A stretch of DNA of 64,000 nt from an uncultured Oscillospiraceae bacterium (GTDB lineage Bacteria > Bacillota > Clostridia > Oscillospirales > Ruminococcaceae). This document shows, piece after piece, positions 25,750-34,784 of this stretch. Positions within the stretch are counted from its first letter, which is position 1; the number at the start of each line of letters is the position of its first letter. The stretch spans positions 1 to 64,000 of the forward strand of contig CAKSSH010000001.1 of assembly GCA_934488695.1 (NCBI GenBank), written 5' to 3'. The notes beneath the pieces were generated by a model. It was not told where the DNA came from. It saw only the letters and a program-made list of their open reading frames with translations, and ran no database searches. A program made the position numbers and the translations under genes.

Positions 25750-25788
25750 AAAAATTCAGCCTTCAAGGCATAATGCAAAGAAGGCTGA
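25750..25788 (-). terminator. Attenuator-like hairpin between rpsB and tsf
   Basis: On the minus strand TCAGCCTTC pairs with GAAGGCTGA (25788-25780 and 25764-25756) and is followed by ATTTTT. It probably gives partial termination. Confidence 0.65.
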
Positions 25789-25801
25789 TTTCGGTTTTTA
25801 A

Positions 25802-26542
25802 TTATTCGGCGTCGGCCGCTTCCGCAGCCTCTTCGGCAGGGGCTTCAGCGGCTGTTTGCTCGCCTTGCTTGCCCTCGAGAATCGCATCCGCCATTGTTGC
25901 GGCAATCAACTTAACCGCTCGGATTGCATCGTCATTTCCGGGGATGACATAATCGATCTCGTCCGGATCGCAGTTGGTGTCAACGATCGCGACCACGGGA
26001 ATGCCGAGCTTCTTTGCTTCGGAAACAGCAATTTTCTCCTTCTTGGGATCGACAACAAAGAGGGCTCCGGGGAGCTTCTTCATGTCCTTGATACCGCCGA
26101 GGAACTTCTCAAGCTTCTCAATTTCCAACTTGAGCTTGACCACTTCCTTCTTGGGGAGCACATCAAAGGTACCGTCCTCTTCCATGGCACGCAGCTGCTC
26201 TAACCGAGCAATTCTTCTGCGGATGGTTTTGAAGTTGGTCAGCATGCCGCCGAGCCAACGGGCATTGACATAGTGCGCACCGGCACGCAGGGCTTCCTCT
26301 TTAATGGAATCCTGAGCCTGCTTTTTGGTGCCGACAAAGAGAACGGAATCTCCGTTGGCGGCAACATCGCGAACGAACAGGTATGCCTCTTCCAGGCATT
26401 TGACCGTCTTTTGAAGGTCAATGATATAAATCCCGTTACGCTCGGTGAAGATGTAACGCGCCATTTTGGGGTTCCATCTTCTGGTCTGATGTCCGAAATG
26501 GACGCCTGCTTCAAGAAGCTGCTTCATTGAAACGACTGACAT
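25802..26542 (-). CDS. rpsB: 30S ribosomal protein S2
   Basis: S2 is a small-subunit protein. The 246-residue product shows the conserved [20 protein letters not shown] start, [29 protein letters not shown] and [13 protein letters not shown]. The C-terminus is an Ala/Glu-rich tail. The ATG at 26542 follows AGGAGG by six bases; an earlier in-frame codon lies in the leader. It is the first gene of rpsB-tsf. Confidence 0.98.
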   Translation of the reverse strand: MSVVSMKQLLEAGVHFGHQTRRWNPKMARYIFTERNGIYIIDLQKTVKCLEEAYLFVRDVAANGDSVLFVGTKKQAQDSIKEEALRAGAHYVNARWLGGMLTNFKTIRRRIARLEQLRAMEEDGTFDVLPKKEVVKLKLEIEKLEKFLGGIKDMKKLPGALFVVDPKKEKIAVSEAKKLGIPVVAIVDTNCDPDEIDYVIPGNDDAIRAVKLIAATMADAILEGKQGEQTAAEAPAEEAAEAADAE

Positions 26543-26646
26543 TTGTTTTCCTCCTAACAGTTTCATCCTCCGCTCTGCGCATTTTGAAGAGGTAACCGCG
26601 GACGGCACTGTCTCTCAATTGCAGGGCGTGTGTGATTTACCGAACA

Positions 26647-26675
26647 ATTATAACATACCTTTTTTAAAATTACAA
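26647..26675 (-). promoter_or_regulatory. Promoter for rpsB-tsf
   Basis: Minus-strand TTGTAA (26675-26670) and TATAAT (26652-26647), spacer 17 bases. The transcript would have a leader of about 100 bases, long enough for an r-protein control site, but no specific motif was recognised. Confidence 0.75.
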
Positions 26676-26755
26676 GACTTTTTTGCATTTTTTGCCTGTT
26701 TTTTCGGTCTTTTTCGGCCTAAACATTCGGCCGAGAATCAAAAGGTGAAAATAAT

Positions 26756-29128
26756 TTAACGCAGGGTGACGCCGTGCTCCTCCAGTGCGTGCAGGATTTT
26801 GGCAACGGCGCGATCGGCTTCTTCGGCCGTCAGGGTCTTTTGGTGAGAACGGAGAGTGATTTTAAAAGCAAGACTCTTCTTGCCGTCACCCAGCTGTTCG
26901 CTGCGATAAACATCAAAAAGCGTAATGTTTTCAAGCAAGCGGGGGACTGCTGTTCGGATAAGCTCTTCCATTTTGCCCGCCGGCAGCAGCTCATCACAAA
27001 CCAGCGCAAGGTCGCGGACAATGGCCGGGAATTTAGGCAACGGATGATACAGGATCTCGGTCTGCCCGGCAGCAAACAGCGCGTCCATGGACAGCGCCGC
27101 ACAATAAGCACGGGTGCCAAGCTCGAAGTTTTTAAGCACGGTCGGGTGAATTTCTCCGAGCAGACCCAATGCAGTGTCGCCGGCATACACTGCGGCGCAG
27201 CGCCCCGGATGATAGCTGGGGCAGTCGCAGACAGGATCAAAACGAAGCTTTCCAATGTGCAGCGCTTCGGCTAAAGATTCAACGATCCCTTTCAGGACAA
27301 AAAAGTCGACGTTATCGCCGTACATCCCAAGGGTTAATACATCGCGTTCAATGGGTAGCACGTCGGCGCCGCGGTTTTGATATTCCGAGGCGACTTCATA
27401 TAGGGCAGCTGATAAATTTCGATTGTTGTAGTTACGCGACAAGGTCTCCAGCATGGAGGAAAGGGCGGTTGTGCGCATAATGCCGGTATCTTCGCCCAAG
27501 GGATTTAAGATTCGCACCGGGTCGCGCAACGGGCTGTCTTGCGGAACACAAAGACGGTCCAACGTTTTGGGGCTGACAAAAGAATAGGTCATGATTTCCG
27601 ACAAACCGCGGGCACGCATGAGCTGTGCGACCTCCCGTTCAAACTTCTGCCGCTCGGTCAGAGACCCCTGCGCCGTTCCGCGAATCGTAGTAGACGGAAT
27701 CCGGTCGTATCCGTAGAATCGAGCAACCTCCTCCGCAAGATCGGCCTTGTGATGAATGTCTGTACGGTAACTTGGAACTGTAACGGTGTCATCCTTTACA
27801 GCAAATCCGGCACGCTTCAAATACGAACAAATTTCCTCATGTGATAAATCGATTCCAAGAAAACGATTGATAAACTGCCAGTCCAGCTTCAGGGAAACGG
27901 GCTGCTTGTCGGAATAGTCCGAATCCAGGACACCGTCCACCACCTCGCCGGCTCCGAGCTCTTCAACCAACTGACAGGCCCGCAGCAGAGCAGGCAGCGT
28001 GTTTTGGCGATCCAGGTCTTTTTCAAAACGACCGGAGGCCTCGGTGCGCATGCCAAGGCGCTGCGCCGTCCTGCGCACGCTGGATCCCAGGAAGCAAGCG
28101 GATTCAAAGACCACGGTATGCGTGTCCGGCATAATGCCGCTGTACTCGCCGCCCATCACGCCGGCAACGGCAATCGGCGCTTTTGCGTCGGCAATAACCA
28201 GCATGTCGGGTGTCAGGTCGCGCTCAATGCCGTCAAGTGTTGTAATGGTTTCTCCCTTTACAGCGTTTCGGACCACAATCTTGTTGTCGGTAACATAGCG
28301 CAGGTCAAAGGCATGCATCGGTTGACCGTATTCCAGCATGACAAAATTGGTGATATCCACCAGATTGTTGATGGAGCGGACGCCCTGCGCTCTCAGCCGT
28401 TCCCGCATCCAGCGGGGAGAGGGCGCAATTTTGACGTTTCGGATAATTTTAGCGGTGTATCGCGGGCAAAGTTGTGTGTTGAGCACCTTGACTGACAAAA
28501 GCTCTCGAACATCTCCGCCGCAGCCTTGCACCTGAGGCTCCGGCAGTCGAATCGGCAACTGATAGGTCGTCGCAACCTCGCGCGCAAGCCCGATGATCGA
28601 CAGGCAGTCCGGCCGATTGGAGGTGATTTCAAAATCAAAGACCGTGTCGTTGAGACCAAGTGCGTCATGCACATCGTCGCCGATGTTGCACGGCTCTTCG
28701 ATGATAAAAATACCGTCTTCAATCGCATAAGGAAAATCGCCGACGGTCAGCCCCAGCTCTTTCAGCGAACAGAGCATGCCATAGCTTTCTACGCCGCGCA
28801 GTTTCCCTTTTTTGATTTTGACGCCGGCGGGCAGGGTGGCGCCGTCAAGGGCAACCGGCACCAAGGCGCCTTCAAAGACGTTTTGTGCGCCGGTAACGAC
28901 CTGCAGGGGGTCTTGTTTGCCGATGTCAATGCTGCAAACAAGCAGCTTGTCAGCGTCGGGATGCTTTTCAATGCGCAAGATTTTTCCAATCACAACACCG
29001 GAGAAATCTTGCCCCTCTTGTTCCCACCCCTCCACCTTGGAGCCGGACAGGGTCAGAGCTTCAAAAAAATCACGGTTGTCTACGTCAATAGAAACATAGT
29101 CATTGAGCCATCTTTTCGATAATTTCAT
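26756..29128 (-). CDS. pheT: Phenylalanyl-tRNA synthetase beta subunit
   Basis: PheT is the 790-residue large subunit of the alpha2-beta2 enzyme that charges tRNA-Phe. Domains in order: tRNA-binding OB fold (about 40-155), B3/B4 editing domain (about 210-365), B5 (about 400-470), a catalytic-like core, and a C-terminal anticodon-binding FDX-ACB domain (about 697-790, starting at YHPLPKFPAIVRDLALV). The ATG at 29128 follows GGGGGAAG. It begins 14 bases after pheS. Confidence 0.98.
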   Translation of the reverse strand: MKLSKRWLNDYVSIDVDNRDFFEALTLSGSKVEGWEQEGQDFSGVVIGKILRIEKHPDADKLLVCSIDIGKQDPLQVVTGAQNVFEGALVPVALDGATLPAGVKIKKGKLRGVESYGMLCSLKELGLTVGDFPYAIEDGIFIIEEPCNIGDDVHDALGLNDTVFDFEITSNRPDCLSIIGLAREVATTYQLPIRLPEPQVQGCGGDVRELLSVKVLNTQLCPRYTAKIIRNVKIAPSPRWMRERLRAQGVRSINNLVDITNFVMLEYGQPMHAFDLRYVTDNKIVVRNAVKGETITTLDGIERDLTPDMLVIADAKAPIAVAGVMGGEYSGIMPDTHTVVFESACFLGSSVRRTAQRLGMRTEASGRFEKDLDRQNTLPALLRACQLVEELGAGEVVDGVLDSDYSDKQPVSLKLDWQFINRFLGIDLSHEEICSYLKRAGFAVKDDTVTVPSYRTDIHHKADLAEEVARFYGYDRIPSTTIRGTAQGSLTERQKFEREVAQLMRARGLSEIMTYSFVSPKTLDRLCVPQDSPLRDPVRILNPLGEDTGIMRTTALSSMLETLSRNYNNRNLSAALYEVASEYQNRGADVLPIERDVLTLGMYGDNVDFFVLKGIVESLAEALHIGKLRFDPVCDCPSYHPGRCAAVYAGDTALGLLGEIHPTVLKNFELGTRAYCAALSMDALFAAGQTEILYHPLPKFPAIVRDLALVCDELLPAGKMEELIRTAVPRLLENITLFDVYRSEQLGDGKKSLAFKITLRSHQKTLTAEEADRAVAKILHALEEHGVTLR

Positions 29129-29142
29129 TGTTTTCTTCCCCC

Positions 29143-30162
29143 TTAGAACTGTGCCAAAAACTTAACGTCGTTTTCGTAAAACAGGCGCATATCGTCAATT
29201 TGATACCGGCGCATAACCAGACGTTCAAGACCCATGCCGAAAGCAAAACCGCTGTATTCCTCCGGGTCGATCCCGCAGATGGACAGCACCTTCGGATGCA
29301 CCATGCCGGCACCAAGAATCTCAATCCAGCCTTCGCCCTTGCACAGGCTGCATCCCTTGCCGTGACAATTAAAGCACATAACGTCTACTTCGGCGGAGGG
29401 TTCGGTAAAAGGGAAGTGGTGCGGCCGGAAACGGACCTCACTCTGCGGGCCGTACAGCTTTTTCACAAACATTTCAAGGGTGCCCTTTAAGTCCGCCATG
29501 GTAACACCGCGGTCCACCACCAGACCTTCGATTTGGTGAAAGACGGGGGAATGCGTCGCGTCGACGGCGTCGGAACGATAGACCCGTCCGGGGGAAATAA
29601 TACGAATGGGCGGCTTTTTTTGTTCCATGGTCCGGATTTGAACCGGGGAGGTCTGCGTGCGCAGCAGGATGTTTTCGGAAATATAGAAGGTGTCCTGCGT
29701 GTCTCTGGCCGGATGATCCTTTGGAATGTTTAAGGCCTCAAAGTTGTAATAGTCGGTTTCGATTTCGGGCCCGCGGACCACATCAAATCCCATACCGAGA
29801 AACATTTCCTTGATTTCGTCCAACACCAGCGTCAGCGGGTGCCGGTGTCCCTGCGTGAACGGCTTGCCCGGCAAGGTTACGTCAATCATTTCACTTTTCA
29901 AGCGCAGCTGCAGCGCCGCGTCCTTGAGGTCCTCGCTTTTTTTAGCAAAGCTTTCCTCCAGGGTATTGCGCACCTCATTGGCAAGCTGACCCATAATCGG
30001 ACGCTGTTCCGCAGACAGTGTCCCCATTTGTTTCAGAATAGCTGTCAATTCGCCCTTTTTGCCGAGAAAACGCACACGCAGCTGTTCCAAATCTTCGGCA
30101 CGGCTGACGTTTTTAAGTGCATTTTGCACGTCCTTACGAATTTGCATGAGCTGTTCCTTCAT
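29143..30162 (-). CDS. pheS: Phenylalanyl-tRNA synthetase alpha subunit
   Basis: The 339-residue catalytic subunit, class II fold. N-terminal coiled coil (about 1-85), then motif 2 (GRVYRSDAVDATHSPVFHQIEG) and motif 3 (GFAFGMGLERLVM). A Cys4 cluster CFNCHGKGCSLCKGEGW resembles the usual insertion of this family. The ATG at 30162 is used, since AAGGA lies nine bases upstream; an in-frame TTG two codons earlier is less likely. It is controlled by a Phe T-box. Confidence 0.98.
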   Translation of the reverse strand: MKEQLMQIRKDVQNALKNVSRAEDLEQLRVRFLGKKGELTAILKQMGTLSAEQRPIMGQLANEVRNTLEESFAKKSEDLKDAALQLRLKSEMIDVTLPGKPFTQGHRHPLTLVLDEIKEMFLGMGFDVVRGPEIETDYYNFEALNIPKDHPARDTQDTFYISENILLRTQTSPVQIRTMEQKKPPIRIISPGRVYRSDAVDATHSPVFHQIEGLVVDRGVTMADLKGTLEMFVKKLYGPQSEVRFRPHHFPFTEPSAEVDVMCFNCHGKGCSLCKGEGWIEILGAGMVHPKVLSICGIDPEEYSGFAFGMGLERLVMRRYQIDDMRLFYENDVKFLAQF

Positions 30163-30189
30163 TCTCAAACATCCTTTCCGAAAACAGTT

Positions 30190-30482
30190 TCAAAATAAAA
30201 AAACGCCCTCATTCCGGCCGACCGGCCGAAACGGGGACGAAATCTACAAACATAGCTTCCGCGGTACCACCCACGTTTTTGCTTTTTTCTGCAAAACAGG
30301 AAAGAGCAAACACTCTTTTTGCCGATAACGGGGCATGCCGGCGACGCCTAATGCCGTTGTACGGGTTCAGCGAAGCTGCTCGGGAGGGAACTTGGGCTAT
30401 TTGAGCGGGAGCCTGCTTTCAACCGAGGCAGGCCTCTCTGTGCGCGCTTAAAAGGCTTACTTTTCTCCGTCGTCGCATCATA
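30190..30482 (-). promoter_or_regulatory. T-box riboswitch, phenylalanine specific
   Basis: On the minus strand the leader has a specifier codon UUC (30390-30388) in the context AAGTTCCCTCCCGAGC, parallel to the tyrS leader, and the T-box sequence GTGGGTGGTACCGCGG (30274-30259). A GC-rich terminator (30239-30204) followed by a T run precedes pheS. Uncharged tRNA-Phe should relieve termination. It occupies most of the gap of about 430 bases before pheS. Confidence 0.94.
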
Positions 30483-30488
30483 AATATC

Positions 30489-30516
30489 ATTATAACAGTT
30501 TTTTACAAAAATTCAA
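30489..30516 (-). promoter_or_regulatory. Promoter for pheST
   Basis: Minus-strand TTGAAT (30516-30511) and TATAAT (30494-30489), spacer 16 bases, just ahead of the T-box. Confidence 0.75.
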
Positions 30517-30594
30517 GCTTTTTTCAAAAAATAAAATCGAGTGCTCGCATAATGTGTCGCCGGAGCCGAAAAAATATAATGGGAGGAATGAATA

Positions 30595-31023
30595 ATGCAA
30601 TCGGATATATTTAAAAAACAGGCGGAAGAACGCCTGATCGGCAGATTGGCATCTTATCAGCTATGGGCGGCCGATCAAATGAAGCTTTGTGCAAGGGAAA
30701 CCGAAGACGCACAGCTCAAAAGCCAATACGAACAAATTGCGGCCGTTAATCGGATGCTTTACGAAAAGCTTCCGTACGACCGCGAAGCGGCGTTGAAGCG
30801 AGAGCCGGCAGCACAGGAAGTAAAGCGGCTGCTGCGCGCCTTTTTTTGCCAAAAAGCCCTGTATGATACACTATCACAGCTGATGTGCCGCTGCGTTCGG
30901 CCGCCTGTTCTGGACGAAATGCTTGACCGTCAGGTGAAAATCTGTCGTCAGCTGTCAGAAGAGATGCAAATACGCCTTAAAACACTGCGAGAGAATTTTG
31001 AAAAAAAGCAAAACGACTCTTGA
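30595..31023 (+). CDS. Helical protein of unknown function
   Basis: A 142-residue protein, charged and almost wholly alpha-helical in composition, without a signal peptide or membrane helix. It has several Cys (in MCRCVRPP and elsewhere) and Lys/Glu-rich helices. No family is recognised. The ATG at 30595 has GGGAGG upstream, supporting translation. It is divergent from pheST and ends just before the murA promoter. Confidence 0.6.
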   Translation: MQSDIFKKQAEERLIGRLASYQLWAADQMKLCARETEDAQLKSQYEQIAAVNRMLYEKLPYDREAALKREPAAQEVKRLLRAFFCQKALYDTLSQLMCRCVRPPVLDEMLDRQVKICRQLSEEMQIRLKTLRENFEKKQNDS

Positions 31024-31048
31024 TTATTTCAGGGCTGTATAGTATAAT
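31020..31048 (+). promoter_or_regulatory. Promoter for murA
   Basis: TTGATT (31020-31025) and TATAAT (31043-31048), spacer 17 bases; the -35 overlaps the stop codon of the preceding gene. Confidence 0.75.
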
Positions 31049-31110
31049 AATCCAAAGGAAAGATTTTGTAACACGCATTTTCGGATAGAAAAAACAGGGA
31101 GAGTGCTGTT

Positions 31111-32394
31111 TTGGAAAAATATATTGTAACTGGAGGAACACCGCTGCACGGTGAAGTGACAATCAGCGGCGCTAAAAACGCTGCGGTTGCGATTTTGTCG
31201 GCCACAGTGCTGGCAGAAGGGGTTTGTGTGATTGAAAATGTCCCCGACATTCGGGATGTTTTTACGACTCTTAAAATCTTAGACGAGTTAGGCGCGCAGG
31301 TGCGTTATCTTGATAAAACCACGGTTGAAATTGATACAACCCATTTAAATACGACCACGATTCCTCATGAGCTGACCTGTAATATGCGGGCTTCCTATTA
31401 TTTTTGGGGCAGTATGTTGGGCCGGTACGGACATGCGCGGGTCTCCATGCCCGGCGGGTGCGATTTCGGCGTTCGGCCGATTGACCAGCATAAGCGCGGC
31501 TTTGAGGCGCTGGGTGCCGGGGTTGAGATCGAGGACGGCATGCTGGATGTGCACGCCGATCGGCTTATCGGTAATCAGATTTTTTTTGATAAGGTTTCGG
31601 TGGGCGCCACGATGAATGTTATGCTGGCGGCTGTTCGTGCCTCCGGCGTAACGGTGATGGAAAATGTGGCTAAAGAACCGCATATTGTGGATTTGGCAAA
31701 CTTTTTAAACTCCATGGGCGCCAATATTATGGGCGCCGGAACCGATGTGATTAAGATCCACGGTGTGTCGCAGATGCACGGAACTAATTACGCGATTATT
31801 CCGGATCAGATTGAGGCAGGTACCTATATGGTTGCGGCCGCCGCGACCCGCGGGGATGTGCTCATTCGCAACGTCATTCCGAAACATATGAAGCCGATTA
31901 CCGCCAAGCTTGAAATGATGGGGGTCGAGGTCGAGGAGTTTGACGAGGCAATTCGGATTCGTGCGAAAGGCCCGCTCAAGAAAATTGATATTAAAACGCT
32001 GCCGTACCCCGGCTTTCCGACCGATATGCAGCCGCAAATGGCAACGCTTGCCTGCCTTGCCGAGGGCACCAGCACGGTGACCGAGGGCGTGTGGGACAAT
32101 CGTTTTCGGTATGTTTACGAGCTGCAAAAGATGGGCGCCGATATTAAGGTGGACGGGAAAATGGCCGTGATCGAAGGAATTGAAGGGTTCAAGGCTGCTC
32201 CTGTTAAGGCTGTTGACCTGCGCGCCGGCGCCGCAATCGTCATTGCGGCTTTGTGCGCGGACGGAGAGACCGAAATTGAGGATATATATCACATTGAACG
32301 CGGGTACGAGGGCTTTGAAGTGAAGCTTTGCGCGCTCGGCGCACAGATTCAGAAAATTGAGGTCTCGCGCGAACCGGTTGTTTCCGCGGGTTGA
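31111..32394 (+). CDS. murA: UDP-N-acetylglucosamine 1-carboxyvinyltransferase
   Basis: MurA adds enolpyruvate from PEP to UDP-GlcNAc, the committed step of peptidoglycan synthesis and the target of fosfomycin. The 427-residue protein has Lys22-Asn23 in GAKNAAVAIL and the catalytic Cys117 in PGGCDFGVRPID, so fosfomycin sensitivity is not excluded. The GIRAGAA-type end is present as DLRAGAAIVIAAL. It starts with TTG at 31111 after CAGGGAGAG. Firmicutes often carry two MurA copies; only one is in the window. Confidence 0.96.
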   Translation: MEKYIVTGGTPLHGEVTISGAKNAAVAILSATVLAEGVCVIENVPDIRDVFTTLKILDELGAQVRYLDKTTVEIDTTHLNTTTIPHELTCNMRASYYFWGSMLGRYGHARVSMPGGCDFGVRPIDQHKRGFEALGAGVEIEDGMLDVHADRLIGNQIFFDKVSVGATMNVMLAAVRASGVTVMENVAKEPHIVDLANFLNSMGANIMGAGTDVIKIHGVSQMHGTNYAIIPDQIEAGTYMVAAAATRGDVLIRNVIPKHMKPITAKLEMMGVEVEEFDEAIRIRAKGPLKKIDIKTLPYPGFPTDMQPQMATLACLAEGTSTVTEGVWDNRFRYVYELQKMGADIKVDGKMAVIEGIEGFKAAPVKAVDLRAGAAIVIAALCADGETEIEDIYHIERGYEGFEVKLCALGAQIQKIEVSREPVVSAG

Positions 32395-32405
32395 TTTGAA
32401 AAAAC

Positions 32406-32445
32406 GGCAGAGGCAGGGGTAAGTGCTGCCTTTGCCATTTTCTTT
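32406..32445 (+). terminator. Terminator after murA
   Basis: GGCAGAGGCAG (32406-32416) pairs with CTGCCTTTGCC (32426-32436), one G-T pair, followed by ATTTTCTTT. Confidence 0.8.
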
Positions 32446-32462
32446 ATGAAACGGGTGAAAAC

Positions 32463-33254
32463 ATGGCCAGGGTTTTATCGCTGGGCAGCGGCAGCAGCGG
32501 AAACAGCTTTTTTGTAGGAGATGCTGCAGGCGGCGTTTTGATTGACGTCGGCCTGAGCTTTTCCAAGATTTTCAAAGCTCTTGCACAGCAGGGGATCGGC
32601 CAGCGGCAGGTGGAAGCGCTGCTGTTGACGCATGAGCACAGTGACCACGTTAAAGGTCTCGGCACTTTTCTTAAAAAAACCGATATTCCCGTATATGCCA
32701 CCGAGGGCTGTGCACAGCGCCTTTTTCGTTCACTGCCGGAGCTGGAGCCGCGGCTGCGCCCGGTTGAGAAGAAAAAGACCTTTTCGGTCGGTCACGCCGC
32801 TTTTTCGGCCTTTTCGGTTTATCATGACGCGGCGGACGCCGTCGGTTATCGGGTCGAAACTGCCGACCGGCGGCAGGTGGTGTATTGTACCGATGTCGGA
32901 CATGTAGACGAAGCGCTTTTACAGGATCTTTCAGAGGCGGATTTTCATATTTTGGAAGCAAATTATGACGTCGGCATGCTGCAATGCAATGTCGCTTATC
33001 CGTTCTTGCTGCGCCAGCGTATTTCGGGCGAGAAAGGGCACCTGTCAAATGCGGACTGTGCCGAAACGGTGCTGCAATTGCTGGATACCGGCAGCCGACG
33101 CTTTTTGCTGGCTCATTTGAGTGAACAAAATAACACGCCGCAAATTGCCTATGAGACAGTCCGCTGTGCGCTGGGAAATGCAGGCTATGTCGAGAACAGC
33201 GATTACGAGCTTTGTGTGGCGCCGCGTGACGACGTAAGGATGTTGATTTTTTGA
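32463..33254 (+). CDS. walJ: Metallo-beta-lactamase-fold hydrolase of the WalJ/YycJ family
   Basis: A 263-residue cytosolic hydrolase with the metal-binding motif THEHSDH (His57, His59, Asp61, His62), the N-terminal SLGSGSSGNSFFV typical of WalJ/YycJ, and a later CTDVGH segment. Bacillus YycJ is a 5'-3' DNA exonuclease linked to mismatch repair. Here it is separated from the walRK two-component genes and instead leads a run of overlapping genes for tRNA and rRNA methylation. Confidence 0.88.
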   Translation: MARVLSLGSGSSGNSFFVGDAAGGVLIDVGLSFSKIFKALAQQGIGQRQVEALLLTHEHSDHVKGLGTFLKKTDIPVYATEGCAQRLFRSLPELEPRLRPVEKKKTFSVGHAAFSAFSVYHDAADAVGYRVETADRRQVVYCTDVGHVDEALLQDLSEADFHILEANYDVGMLQCNVAYPFLLRQRISGEKGHLSNADCAETVLQLLDTGSRRFLLAHLSEQNNTPQIAYETVRCALGNAGYVENSDYELCVAPRDDVRMLIF

Positions 33255-33928
33255 AAAACAAAAAGCAAGAATGGCTTTCGGTCAACGGTTCCCGCATACT
33301 GGTGGATGATGTGCATAGGTTTGGAACCGACGCGCTGCAGCTTTTTCGGTTTGCGCAGGTCCGGCCGCGGGAAGGCGTGTGCGATTTCGGCAGCGGAAGC
33401 GGTATTTTCACGGTGTTGCTGCGTAGTTCCGGGCACACAGGGCCGATTTTTGCCGTGGAACTGCAACCGCAAGCGGCGGCGCTTTTTAAGCGGACGGTTG
33501 AGGCTAATCGATTTGAGCATGTCCGGCCTGTTTGTTGTGATTTGCGCGATAAGGACGTTTTGCGCCGCGAAATCGGAAACAATTGTTTGGATCTTGTTAT
33601 TTGCAATCCGCCGTTTTATCGGCAAGGCTGCGGCGGAGAATCGCCTATCTTGTCCCGGCAGGTTTGCCGTAGTGATGCGGGCGCAAGCATTGATGAGGTG
33701 ACACTGGCGGCTCGTAGGCTTTTAAAACACGGCGGACGGTTTTGTGTTTGCTTTAAGCCGGAACGTCTTTGTGATTGTATTGCTGCTATGCGACACAGCG
33801 GCTTGGAGCCGAAACGCCTGCAAATGGTGCACCAAACGACACAAAGGCCGCCGTGGCTTTGCCTGTTAGAAGGAAGAAAAGGTGCCGCGCCGTTTTTGCA
33901 GGTGCTGCCGCCTTATATCATGAAATAA
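33251..33928 (+). CDS. trmN6: tRNA1(Val) (adenine37-N6)-methyltransferase family protein
   Basis: A 225-residue SAM-dependent methyltransferase like Bacillus YabB and E. coli TrmN6. Motif I is CDFGSGSGIFT (about 44-54) and the catalytic motif IV is NPPF (119-122), typical of N6-adenine methylation. The TTG start at 33251 overlaps the walJ stop, with TAAGGA upstream. It precedes rsmI, as yabB does in Bacillus, though the small GIY-YIG gene yazA usually between them is missing. Confidence 0.85.
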   Translation: MKNKKQEWLSVNGSRILVDDVHRFGTDALQLFRFAQVRPREGVCDFGSGSGIFTVLLRSSGHTGPIFAVELQPQAAALFKRTVEANRFEHVRPVCCDLRDKDVLRREIGNNCLDLVICNPPFYRQGCGGESPILSRQVCRSDAGASIDEVTLAARRLLKHGGRFCVCFKPERLCDCIAAMRHSGLEPKRLQMVHQTTQRPPWLCLLEGRKGAAPFLQVLPPYIMK

Positions 33929-33941
33929 AGGAGATGCTCCG

Positions 33942-34784
33942 ATGTCCGGAATCCTGTATGTCGTCGGAACACCGATCGGCAATCTGTCTGATTTTTCGCC
34001 CCGAGCGATTGAGACACTGCGGCAGGTGGATTTTATTGCCGCGGAGGACACCAGGGTCACGCTAAAGCTCTTAAATCATTTTGAAATCAAAAAGCCGCTG
34101 ATTAGCTATTTTGAGCATAATCGTCAGGAAAAAGGTCGGCAGATTGCCGATCGATTGATGGCGGGAGAAAACGCGGCAATTGTGACCGACGCCGGCATGC
34201 CCTGTATTTCCGATCCCGGTGAGGATTTGGTGGCCTTGTGCCGTCAGCTTGGGATTCCGGTTGCAGTTGTTCCGGGCCCAACGGCGGCATTGTCTGCTGT
34301 GGCTGTGTCCGGACTTTCCTGTGGACGTTTTTGCTTTGAAGGCTTTTTGTCGACCGGCAAAAAAAGCCGTGCCGAACACCTTGAAAAACTTCGGTACGAA
34401 GAGCGCACCATGATTTTTTACGAAGCGCCGCATAAACTGCGCGCAACCCTGAAAGATTTTGCGCAGACTTTCGGGCCGGAACGCCGGATTGCTTTGTGCC
34501 GTGAGCTGACCAAGCTGCATGAGCAGGTGCTTGAAATGACGCTGGAACGGGCTTGTGCCTATTATCAGGAACAGGAGCCTCGCGGCGAGTTTGTGTTGGT
34601 TTTGGAGGGAGCACAGATACCTTCGCAGCCCGAATGCACCATGGAGGAATGTCTTGAAGCCATGTGTGAAATGCTGCGTTCCGGGAAAAGCAAAAACGAG
34701 GCGGCGCGGCTTATGGCGCGTCGAAGCGGTTATCGTAAAAACGAACTGTATCGATTGCTTATTGAAAAGGAGGCGAAAAAATGA
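33942..34784 (+). CDS. rsmI: 16S rRNA (cytidine1402-2'-O)-methyltransferase
   Basis: RsmI methylates the ribose of C1402 in the decoding centre of 16S rRNA. The 280-residue tetrapyrrole-methylase-fold protein shows LYVVGTPIGNLSD, DFIAAEDTR, SYFEHN, VTDAGMPCISDPG and PGPTAALSA, and a short C-terminal helical tail (KSKNEAARLMA). The ATG at 33942 follows AAGGAG. Its stop overlaps the next start (ATGA). Confidence 0.96.
   Translation: MSGILYVVGTPIGNLSDFSPRAIETLRQVDFIAAEDTRVTLKLLNHFEIKKPLISYFEHNRQEKGRQIADRLMAGENAAIVTDAGMPCISDPGEDLVALCRQLGIPVAVVPGPTAALSAVAVSGLSCGRFCFEGFLSTGKKSRAEHLEKLRYEERTMIFYEAPHKLRATLKDFAQTFGPERRIALCRELTKLHEQVLEMTLERACAYYQEQEPRGEFVLVLEGAQIPSQPECTMEECLEAMCEMLRSGKSKNEAARLMARRSGYRKNELYRLLIEKEAKK

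Noticed and set aside
26676..26755. Terminator between pheT and the rpsB promoter
   Set aside because: A short TCGGCC/GGCCGA stem exists, but no T tract follows on the minus strand, so it is not called.
30560..30594. TATAAT directly before the 30595 gene as its promoter
   Set aside because: The hexamer overlaps the ribosome binding site region, which would leave almost no leader; another promoter is more likely.
31111..32394. A fosfomycin-resistant MurA with Cys changed to Asp
   Set aside because: The residues PGGCDFG show the catalytic Cys is kept.
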